Shown piece after piece: positions 52,040 to 61,380 of a DNA stretch of 64,000 nt. Position 1 is the first letter of the stretch, and every line of letters starts with the position of its first letter. Source of the stretch: Icerya purchasi (Eukaryota; Arthropoda; Insecta; Hemiptera; Monophlebidae); assembly GCA_039619475.1 (NCBI GenBank), contig CM077115.1, positions 393,858,557 to 393,922,556 of the forward strand, in the 5' to 3' direction. The position numbers and the translations under genes were made by a program. The notes beneath the pieces are model-generated. The model was given only the letters and a program-made list of their open reading frames with translations, searched no databases and was not told where the DNA came from.

Positions 52040-54880
52040 TTATAAATTAAGCTTTTTATTATTTATCGAAAAATTAATGTTACTGTACATACATTTATAG
52101 AGAAACATACTGTTGCACTCGTAATTATTCATTTATTCAAGTAATGTACAATCTTACCTTGCTTATAAAAGAATAAAATTTACGAAGTAAGAAAATAAAC
52201 ATTTAACGTAATTTATATTTCTTATTCTTCGTATGAAAAATTCTCTTCTATTAAATTTTAATTTAATTAAAGAATTATAAAATTATAAATAATCACTTTT
52301 AGCTTGGTTTAGTTGGTAATGTTTTTTTTTTTTTATTTTTATCAATTCTATAATTCCGTTACAAACAAGTAAGTTTCTTCAATAATATTAAATTTAAAAA
52401 TACGCGTAAATCCCAAATTAATTAAGGATGAATTAACAATATATCCTTAAATATACTGAAGAGTTCAACATTCAGGACGTTTATTGCTTATGTATGACGT
52501 ACTCAGAAGCAAATTTTTATTCAGGTATTTGAATCTAAAGTCGCATACACATGCAAATGTTTATATACGTCTACATGGTGCGGGGCTAAATTTATTCTAA
52601 ATACGTTACTGTTCATCAATTAAAGTAACATAAGAATGAATGGTTACGAAAAACAAACCGAGTTACATTCACTAATTACAATATCTATTTAAAGCGATTC
52701 TTAAAGAATCAATTTTTAAAAAACGCCTTTATCCGATTTTTTTTTAAATTCCACTACTTGATAGTTATTAAAAAACCAAAACACATTAATCAGTAAATTA
52801 ATATATGCAGCATGAACAAAAAAGAATAGGTGAACTAAAAATTAGATGCAGCTAAATAATATTACGAAAGATGCGAAATAATTTAAAGCTACCTATAATT
52901 CCCGATATGATGGATATGAATAAAAATAGAAAAACATAAATAATTATTAAAGCATTTCAGGTGATACTTTTTGTATTAAATATGTTGAAAAAATCATCAA
53001 TTAAAAAAAAAAATACTGAGTGCATTTTTAAGCAAAATCATATCAAACCAATTTTGTTGTGTTGATATAATCTTTTTAAACGAACTTCATCGCCATCAAA
53101 ATTGCTTGCAAGTCTGAAAAACAACTATTATAATATTAACTGTTGTAAAAGTTATTAAATTATAACTGATTGCCTACAAAAATATTATTAGTAAACATTT
53201 CATGCTACCACCTAAAAGATAATCAAACGGATATAAACCCCTGTGCGTAATCTTCACGGCGTTTAAAAGCGATTGCATAATTTTAATTAATACTAATTTA
53301 TAGGAATATCATGACCTAAAATATTTTATATTTCGGTGTTTTTTTTTTTACAAATTCATTTAAAATTCGATATAGATTTAAAATATGTTTTACCATAGCT
53401 AAAAATTACAACTGAAGTGGAACACATTAATAAAGCTCTAAGAAATATTAAATCATAAGCCTGGAAATATAGTGGTAATCCAGAAATTATTACAAATTAA
53501 TTGATAATGATGAACTTTTTAATTCTAAGCTATTATTTAAGTATACATTTAAAGCACATCTACTGCATAAGGTAATTTTAATTTTTCATTTACCTCTGTT
53601 TTATATTGCGCATATTTTATTTTTAGGCTAATTTAAGATGTTTTAACTTATTTAGTAAATAAGAATTGCTAATACCCCGCCCAGCTTATACTCTTATGAA
53701 TCTTAAATTTTTATTAAAAACAAAATTATATTTGTCACAAGAATTTACATTTAACGAAATTTAACAGGTTATTTCTATAATTTTGGAAATGGAAAAAAAT
53801 TTTACGATTTATTGTTAAATGTTTATAAAATATGTAATATTTCATTACAATGAATAGAATTTTAAAATATTTCAATTAAAAATTAAGAACACCGTAACTT
53901 TTAACGATCGTTTTTTTAATATATAATAAAAATTACAAATATATATATTTTGATATACGTAAAAACTGCTTATGAGATGTATTTAGTAACTTTGCAATAA
54001 ACTTTAATCTAAAAAAAAAAATACAATAATATTAATGATATTAATTTAATCTTAATATTTCAACATGTAACTAAACCAACATTTGAAACTACTTACCCGA
54101 TTTATGCCAAAACCAATTTCACCGGCAAAACCTTTTCCTGATAATAAACTCAAATCAATGACATGAATAACTGAGCAATGTTAACACTCAAACTGATATC
54201 GATTTAAAATAATGATACATTTCAAAATCAATATGCTTAATTGATTCCAATTTAATTTTCTAAATTAAGTAAAATGAAAAATATTGGAAAGAGAAAAAAC
54301 TATTATTTCATTCGACAAGTAAAGAAAAAATAGTGATATGATAGCTTCATTAACGTTTCAAAATCTATTGCTTATTTACAGTGAAAAAAATATGTTTTCA
54401 AAATTATAATTTACAATTCCAATATAGAAAATCAAGATATAAATATCTGAGAATCGAATATTTTGATACCATAATTAAAATGAATGTTAACTCAAGCACT
54501 AGTACAATTAAAAATAGTTAAATTAGTTCAGACAATTTATTGTTAACTTCAAACTGAAAATGTAATTAAGAGCAGAAAGGAGTTTCAGTCGAAAAGAACC
54601 TCCAACATTTCTTTTAAAATATACCATTTGTACAGTTTTAAGAAAAATCCTGAATAAATTTAATATAAATAAATAACGAAGTAAAATTTGAAGATTTCAC
54701 TTCCATAGTTTAACTAGTGAGTATAATTTAAAAAAAAAAATACTGTTATAAATAAACAAAATACAAAAACAAATGCAAGATTATAATATCTATAATCTAA
54801 AATCAATTTTTTTCATTTTAACTTTTATAATGTGTGTACGTTTATAATTCAATTTATACATACATATATATATGTATATA
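52040..54880. other. AT-rich intergenic DNA, no gene seen
   Basis: Nearly 2.9 kb of extreme AT content with A and T runs, no open frame over 60 codons with any motif, no recognised transposon. Probably the phosphatase 3' UTR at the left end, then spacer. Confidence 0.45.
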
Positions 54881-55105
54881 CAGTGAGCCACATTAATATT
54901 GGAACGGTAGGTTTGAAATTAAGACTCGTCAAAAAAAACGGAGGAAAAAGCTTTTAATTCAAAATTTGTTCGAAAACATGAAAAATAAACGCCATCTCTT
55001 ATAATACATGTGAAAAAGAAAACAGAAAAAATAAAAGAAATACAGCCGCTGTATAATGAACACAAAAAGTAAGAATTTGACCGTCACATTAATATTGGAA
55101 CGGTA
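54881..55105. repeat. Tc1-like left inverted repeat
   Basis: Begins CAGTGAGCCACATTAATATT and ends GGAACGGTA; contains the outer and inner transposase-binding-type boxes. Confidence 0.93.
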
Positions 55106-55129
55106 ACTAAAAGAACGAAAAATGGCTAC

Positions 55130-56191
55130 TCAAAAAGGCAATAAATAACGTAATAAATGAAAATCAATACTTAGTAAGCCTTTGGCCGCAATGATTGCCT
55201 CCAAACGGCGCGGCATGGAAGAAACTAATTTCTGGAGGTAATCACGCGGAATCTTCGTCCGCTCTTCTTGTAATCGAGTTTGCAGCTCTTTTTTTCTCGA
55301 AATATGGCGTTCGCGTATTTTTTGATCTAAGTAGTCCCATAAATTTTCGATTGGATTGCAATCCGGGGACTGTGGCAGCGTTTCCAGGATCTTCGGACAG
55401 TTGAACAACAACCAGGCACGCGTTTTATTAGCTTTATGCTTGGGGTCGTGGTCTTGGTATAGTTTAAAGCTGTTCCGGATTCCCATTTTTTCGGCACTGA
55501 TATGCAGATTTTTTTGCGGTATGTCGATGTCACATGTCAGCAGTCATCTTTCCTTCAATAAACACTAAAGAAATTACTGCAGCCGCTGAAAAACATCCCT
55601 AAACCATAACATGCCCGCCGCCATGTTTTACTGTTGGAAGAACATGTTTTCGGTCTAATGCTGTGTTCGGCTGTCGCCACACCTTTGCTTTCCCATCACT
55701 ACCGAAAATATTAAATTTAGACTCGTCGGTAAAGATGACATCATTCCAGAAAGTTTCAGAGGCCAACTGATATTTCCAGGCAAAATCGAGGCGCTTCTTC
55801 TGATTAATTTTGGAAATGAGTGGTTTGCTAGGCGCAGTTTGTGAATTGTACCCATGTTTTTAATGAGTCTCCGAATAGTTTCTGCGGAAACTTCTTTTCC
55901 AGTCTTCTCGTACATTAGCGTAACTAATGTCGGAGCACTTACTTTTGGGTTGCATTTCACCTCGCGCATTATTAGCCGCTTCTGCCGAATTGAAAGTTTT
56001 CCTGGCTGACCTTTCTGCGGAATAGAAGCGATTCGATCTTCGTCTTTAAATCGTCGAATAATATTAAATACGCTCGTTTTTGGTAAGTTCATTAACGACC
56101 CAATTTTCGAATATGACAACAAACCCTTTCCATGATGATAAATGACTAATTGCCGTTTGTCAAACGAAATATTTCGCGATTTTCGATTCAT
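55130..56191 (-). pseudogene. Tc1-like transposase, frameshifted
   Basis: Start ATG at 56191. N-terminus MNRKSRNISFDKRQLVIYHH, then the paired-type helix-turn-helix YSKIGSLMNLPKTSVFNIIR and a basic linker, a second HTH region (NPKVSAPTLVTLMYEKTGKE). Frames change near 55835. The catalytic part follows in other frames: DVIFTDESKFNIF (first Asp), HVMVWGCFS, then near 55530-55480 another change, YQDHDPKHKAN (second Asp), LPQSPDCNPIENLWDYLDQK (Glu) and RDYLQKLVSSMPRRLEAII. This is a D-D-E transposase of Tc1 type, about 350 codons including all three acidic residues, inactivated by at least two shifts. Confidence 0.9.
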
Positions 56192-56373
56192 TATTGATGA
56201 AAATTTTTTTCTTACTAGGGAAATTAAATTATGTACCGAACGCAGCGGTATACTGTTGCCTGCGGGTTGATATTATTTTACGTATTACGTGCGTAGTGTG
56301 TACCAGGGAAAGTCCAACTTTGCATGACTCACACGTTGCATAGATTTGACCACGTTTTTCGGCGCGTCATCGC

Positions 56374-56598
56374 TGCGTTCCAATATTAATGTGACGGTCA
56401 AATTCTTACTTTTTGTGTTCATTATACAGCGGCTGTGTTTCTTTTATTTTTTCTGTTTTCTTTTTCACATGTATTATAAGAGATGGTGTTTATTTTTCAT
56501 GTTTTCGAACAAATTTTGAATTAAAAGCTTTTTCCTCCGTTTTTTTTTGACGAGTCTTAATTTCAAACCTACCCTTCCAATATTAATGTGACTCACTG
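56374..56598. repeat. Tc1-like right inverted repeat
   Basis: Complement of the left arm; ends ATTAATGTGACTCACTG before TA. Confidence 0.93.
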
Positions 56599-56600
56599 TA

Positions 56601-56972
56601 TATCTTGAAACAAATGAAAATATTTTATTATCAAAATTTAATTCTTTATGTGTAATTTAAAAAATTCATTGAACTGCGAACTGATTGAGCTGTACTCATT
56701 ATTACAGTCGAAATACTACACTAAATAGTATCGGAAAATAGTGACAAAAGAATTAGTATTACACAAACAAAAATCACAATCAGCCTCTTACATTTCTCGC
56801 ATGTAATTAGGTATCAGTTAGAGAAGTAGAATTTAAAATTAAACAAGAAATTTAAAAAGAAAATAACGCTACAACAGTGGTTTACTCATATAAACTATTG
56901 AATGATCGATTATCATAGACGGGATTTGGTAAATTTTCTTGGGGGTTATAATACTTACAAAAATTATACTTA
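56601..56972. other. AT-rich spacer, nothing seen
   Basis: Short spacer between two Tc1-like elements. Confidence 0.4.
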
Positions 56973-57960
56973 CAGTTAGTCACATTAATGTTCGGACATC
57001 ACATTTAAAATTGAATATAAGCCTATAATTTAGAGAAAAAAACATATATTTCTAAACAAATTTTGTAAGAACAAATACAATAATTACCTAAATTCGTATG
57101 TAAAAAAAAAATCAAATAAATTAAAAAATAATTGTCATGGTTATAAAGAACATAAAAATAAAAAATTTAGCGTCAAATCTCCTTTCTAAGTACTTTATAT
57201 GTGTAAAATACACTAGAATTGGTAATTGAAATGACCGTTCTCGGCCAGAGTGACTATTTGCAATCTCCAACGCATCGAAGATACCATTTTTTGTAGGTAA
57301 TTGGGATCCACACTTCTTTTAAGCGCTCTTTTAACTCAATTCGACTTGCGATGGACCATTTACATAATTTCTTGTCTAAATAGTTCCTTAAGTTCGCTAT
57401 AAGTTTACAATCCAGAGACCTGACGGCGTGTCAATAACGTAAAAAAGAGTTATTAAGGAATCATTGCCAAGTTTTGTAAGCTTTGTAGTCTGGGATCGTT
57501 GTTTTAATAAAACTGAAATTACCTATTATTCCTAATTTCTCTGCACTCTGATATTGATTGTATCCTAAAATTTCTATGTACATTTTGGCAGTCATATTGC
57601 CTTTAATGAACACCAGTGTACCTACCCAATTTGCAGAAAAACTGCCCTACACTATAAAATTAGCACTATCCTGTTTTATAAAAGTAATTATATTACTAGC
57701 TTCTAAATCGGAATTATTCATTTATGTCACACTTCCTTTCTACCATTGAATTTTGATTCAACGCAAAACATGACATTTCTCCAAAATTTTTCATCGTTGA
57801 ATTGATATTTTTTTACAAATTCAAAGCCTTTTTTCCGGTTAATTGAAATAAAAAACAGTTTACGTTTAGTAGTTATACGCTCGGAAAACTTTTTTCCTAA
57901 AAATTGGAACTACTGATGCCCCGAGGGACTATATACGAAGTTGTAAGCTCGTCTACACAT
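56973..57960 (-). pseudogene. Second Tc1-like element, one end and decayed transposase
   Basis: The left end CAGTTAGTCACATTAATGTT resembles the outer box of the neighbouring element (CAGTGAGCCACATTAATATT) but differs enough to be another family. On the minus strand from about 57870: KKGFEFVKKYQFNDEKFWRN, VMFCVESKFN (the T-D-E-S-K box with Asp changed to Val), later LWIVNL and, near 57340, ELKERLKEVWIPITYKKWYL and RCVGDCK, equivalent to the end of Tc1 transposase. Stops are throughout and the N-terminus and right end are missing. A possible orphan right end lies at 63668-63690. Confidence 0.7.
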
Positions 57961-58880
57961 GATTGAGAAATATTTTGGATTTTTTAATTTTTCACTCAGG
58001 CTGTTGTTTACAGGAATATACTTTTTTTTTGTTTTTTATTTAAAAGAGTAAGTTCAATAATTTTTTTTTCAGCAGTTGGTGAGTTATGATTTTTTAAATG
58101 ATTTCTGAGATCGTTTTAAATTCCATATTATATATTATTGACGGTTTTTTTGGCTTTTTTTGTCCACTCAGTTAATCGATTATTGAAAAAAAAGGTCAGT
58201 CAATTGATATTTCATGCGTTGAGGATTCCGTAAGTTAACTTAAAGATAACTATAATTTACATTTACATAATATTAGTTTCAGAACAGAAAAATCTGTTTT
58301 TCAGTGCCACAAAAGGGAGAAAGAGCTATACGTAATTTTTCGAGCTTTTTTGGAATTTTCGCCAACTTGGGAAGTTTCGTTAAGGAAATGAAATATGGTT
58401 TCGTTCCCGACAAACAACGATCTTTCCATCGATAAGTCACATACCCGAGAAAGAAATATTTATTTCAAAACATTCGAGCTTTCGGCGCCATGTGAGTCTA
58501 AATTCAAAATTTTAAGCTCGGCTTTTGAAAATTTTTCATAAGTGTTCAGTTACGTGGTATGTGATCGCGTTTAATTATTTCATTGGAGCAGGTGTGGTGA
58601 GATTATTCCGATCATTTTCGTTAATTGTTTGTCTTTTTCAATTAGTGTTTGTCTAATGGTTCAAATATTTCATTTCATATTTTAGTTCGCAGTCGTAAAT
58701 TACAATAACTTCGTTTCATTCATTTCCGTTGTCTGGGTTTTAATCTTGATTTATGCATATCTTCTAATAGCCTCTTTATTCGTCCTTGCAAGCTTCTTTT
58801 TACGTGTTTATATTTCATTTTTATTCCTTTCTGTATCATCAAAAACACGGTTATAAGGAATCATCGTTGTAACAATAGTT
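57961..58880. other. Unassigned; includes a dispersed repeat
   Basis: Contains the second copy of the 47.5-kb repeat (58078-58160). From 58300 to 58880 there is no ORF; it could be the 5' UTR of the LINE that follows. Confidence 0.4.
58078..58160 (+). repeat. Dispersed repeat, copy 2
   Basis: Same block order as 47501-47589, with the exact 20-mer TCGTTTTAAATTCCATATTA shared. Confidence 0.75.
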
Positions 58881-58899
58881 CCTCACTCGCCGCCAGTCT

Positions 58900-60000
58900 G
58901 GTAGAATAAACCCCCCTCCGCCTCCTCCGGATATTTCTCTTCACACCTCCGATCCCCTAACAGTGTCCACACCATGCAATAGAACAATAAGTTTCACCCC
59001 TTGTAACCAAGAGATTATGTCTATCAAAAATATCTCCAGAACTCCCCTCTTCAACCACAACCGAACGTGCAACATCTAAAAGAAAATTATCTCCACATTT
59101 AAATATTCCGTGCTAATTAAGAAAAAATAGAATCTCTTTTATCTTTTCCGTATAACCTTCTAAATCTTTATCATATCTTTCTAGAAAGTGAGTCTAATGA
59201 TAACAATTTTGGTAATATGCATCTTTTATTGTACAAAATATCCTCCAAATGTTCCAAAATTCGATCTAAGGCAAGAAATCGCATATCAGTTTCCTTTCCG
59301 AATATATTCGACACCAACTTCTTTTTAGCCAATAGGAAATTTCTTGAAAGCAACAAACTCAAAGCATTTATCCTTATTAACTTATTATGTCGTTCTGGTA
59401 TAATTTCCAACCTATTTTTCCATTACTGACGAAGAAATCACGAAAGGTTTACACTCCTCTATTCCCGTAGCTTTTATTAGGCGCACTTATAAAACAGAGG
59501 ATAAAGTTAAAATTCCGACACAATCAGTGGAGATAAAGTTTGAAGGAAACCAGATTTTGGATTTTATTTCTATCTTTAGGTTAATTTTTAACGTTGCTCC
59601 TAGCGTCAGATTACCAATTCAATGTTCCCACTGTTTCCTGCACGGACATATATCGAAACAATGCCGTAGTATATCCATTATCTGTTCGCATTGTTCTGCT
59701 AAGCATCCCATTTCAGAGTGCTCAAATATTAATCTTCTTCCAATCTGTCGCAATTGTAAAGATCAGCACTTTTCAAATAATCGACAGTGTCCAGAGTGGA
59801 TTCGCAAAAAAGAAATTATAAGGATTATGGCATACAAGAACGTATTTTTTAAGGAAGCTAATTTCTTCAAATCGAAATTCTTAGCTTTTGCTGCCTTTTC
59901 ATACGCCGATCATGCTACAGCCTATAACTCCCTTAACACTAATAAACCTAAAAACTTTTCGCCTTCCCGATTTTCATCTCCAAGTGCAATCTGCCAATAA
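58900..60000 (+). pseudogene. LINE ORF1 (gag-like) with three CCHC knuckles, frameshifted
   Basis: Pieces in order: PPDISLHTSDPLTVSTPCNR (about 58920), a decayed middle, SKCSKIRSKARNRISVSFPN and FLESNKLKAFILINLLCRSG (to 59410), a shift, then ITDEEITKGLHSSIPVAFIR, RTYKTEDKVKIPTQSVEIKF and VAPSVRLPIQ. The last is followed by CSHCFLHGHISKQC, CSHCSAKHPISEC and CRNCKDQHFSNNRQC, three zinc knuckles, then PEWIRKKEIIRIMAYKNVFF. This is the RRM-like plus zinc-knuckle ORF1 of I- or jockey-group LINEs, an RNA-binding coat protein. Stop at 59998. ORF2 is not recognisable downstream, so the element is truncated there. It may be the ORF1 of family A. Confidence 0.75.
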
Positions 60001-60320
60001 TAAAAATAAATAATTTCATAAATCCATTCAAAAGCATCATGTCACGAAACCTGTTCCTCAATTCCCGTCTCTTTTGAAGACATAATCTTACATAACAATC
60101 TCATCCTCAACATATGTCAAAAGTTCATCAATATCCAGTTCTCTTGAACTATCTATTCTTTCTCTTCATATTAGTCTTCGCTGCTCTTGAGAAACTTTAA
60201 GTGGCACCTTTATTTCCATCAACAATCCTTCTGACCTTTATATGCTCCATCAAAAACTGATTAGGCTAAATTCCGCTCTTTAGTTAATTCTTCTCTAACA
60301 CATGTTCAGTCCAATTCACC
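60001..60320 (+). other. Weak LINE remnant or spacer
   Basis: Frames here (e.g. FHQQSF, SLELSILSLHISLRCS) might be a decayed endonuclease following ORF1, but no catalytic motif is visible. Confidence 0.3.
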
Positions 60321-60323
60321 CTG

Positions 60324-60508
60324 GCAGAAAGTATAACAAGAACGGCTACAGACCCGTTGCTTTCGTCGAGCCGCCACATTATGGCGGAAAGCATAACGAG
60401 ACCGGCTACGGTTTTTTTCTCCAAGCCGCCGCATCGTAGCCGGAAACATAATGAGACAGGCTGAGGATCCGTTGCTTCCGTCGAGCCGCGGTGTTTTCGC
60501 GGGAAATA
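60324..60508. repeat. GC-rich 60-base tandem repeat, three copies plus a stub
   Basis: Copies at 60324-60383, 60384-60438, 60439-60498 and a stub 60499-60508. Each begins GC(A/G/C)(G)GAAA then ATAA(C/T)(A/G)AGA and contains GGCT(A/G), then CGTTGCTT or a T-run, and (G/A)AGCCGC. The block is far more GC- and CpG-rich than the surrounding DNA. No coding role seen. Confidence 0.85.
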
Positions 60509-60736
60509 AAAAAAATTATTTTATTTATAAATATTTACATTTTTTAAATTGTTTGCATAATATTGCATTTTTCAGTTAAAATAAAAAAATTTGGTGACCT
60601 AATATAAATGCGGACGAAATGAAAATTTGTAAAATCACGTTAGAGCTATGCGACTGTAAGTCTATATGATCATTCCGAATTGAATGAAAAATTTATTTCA
60701 CCACCTAAACTTTATTAATACATAACAACAAATTAT
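60509..60736. other. AT-rich spacer
   Basis: No feature recognised. Confidence 0.4.
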
Positions 60737-60973
60737 GTGAGGCCACTGCTAACTGGGAAGTATTTGCTGATAATTGTAGATTATTTTAGTCGTTTTGTTG
60801 AAGCAGAAATTACAAGGACAGCGGCAATGAAAACAATCAGCCTATTACGGAAACAACAATTTGCTCAATTCGGATTTCCTAAACGTGTAAAAACAAATAA
60901 TAGTCCAAACTTAACATCCGATGAAACGTGTGAATTCTTCAGTAATTCAGGTATTAACAGATTATTGCACTAG
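60737..60973 (+). pseudogene. Ty3/gypsy-type integrase core fragment
   Basis: One open frame of 78 codons: RPLLTGKYLLIIVDYFSRFV, EAEITRTAAMKTISLLRKQQ, FAQFGFPKRVKTNNSPNLTS. The first catalytic Asp is in VDYFSRF. The second, normally in T-D-N-G-P, reads T-N-N-S-P, so Asp is replaced by Asn and the integrase is dead. The frame stops before the catalytic Glu. No LTR or pol neighbour is visible. Confidence 0.8.
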
Positions 60974-61091
60974 TATAACCTGCAGCAAATCGTAAAGTAC
61001 AAAGGCAAAACTGATCAATATTGAAGTTAAGCTGCAGAATTATGATTATAAAGTTAAATGCAACACTGTCGACACTTTATATATATATACC
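60974..61091. other. AT-rich spacer with TA run
   Basis: Short, ends in ATATATATAC before the palindrome. Confidence 0.4.
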
Positions 61092-61380
61092 ATATATTTA
61101 ATAGAGTAATTGATTCACAATATTATGCCGAACATAAATAATTGTATTAACATACAAAAAATACACAAAACATTAAAAAACATCGAGTAGTTTCGAACTA
61201 CCGTCATTATCAAGATGTTAATTAATTATTACAAACTATTTGTGATAATTAACATCTTGATAATGACGGTAGTTCGTCGAAACTAGCCGATGTTTTTTAA
61301 TGTTTTGTATATTTTTTGTTTGTTAATATAATTATTTATGTTCGGCATAATATTGTGAATCGATTACTTTTTTAAATATA
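61092..61380. mobile_element. 289-base foldback palindrome
   Basis: Arms of roughly 130 bases. The left arm has GATTCACAATATTATGCCGAA, then ACATAAATAATTGTATTAAC, AACATTAAAAAACATCG and CTACCGTCATTATCAAGATG; the right arm repeats these as complements in reverse order (CATCTTGATAATGACGGTAG ... TTCGGCATAATATTGTGAATC). The centre is a short AT-rich loop around 61225-61245. No coding capacity. It is either a foldback or MITE-type DNA transposon, or a source of hairpin RNA if transcribed. Confidence 0.9.

Larger units (their letters stand above)
54881..56598 (-). mobile_element. Tc1-like element with 225-base IR/DR ends
   Basis: 1718 bases, bounded by TA at 54879-54880 and 56599-56600 (target duplication intact). 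The left inverted repeat is 54881-55105 and the right 56374-56598, near-perfect complements. Each arm carries the same 21-base-type box twice in direct orientation: CACATTAATATTGGAACGGTA at 54889-54909 (outer) and 55085-55105 (inner), mirrored at 56376-56393 and 56571-56590. This IR/DR layout is known from Minos and fish Tc1 elements, where the boxes bind transposase. Confidence 0.95.
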
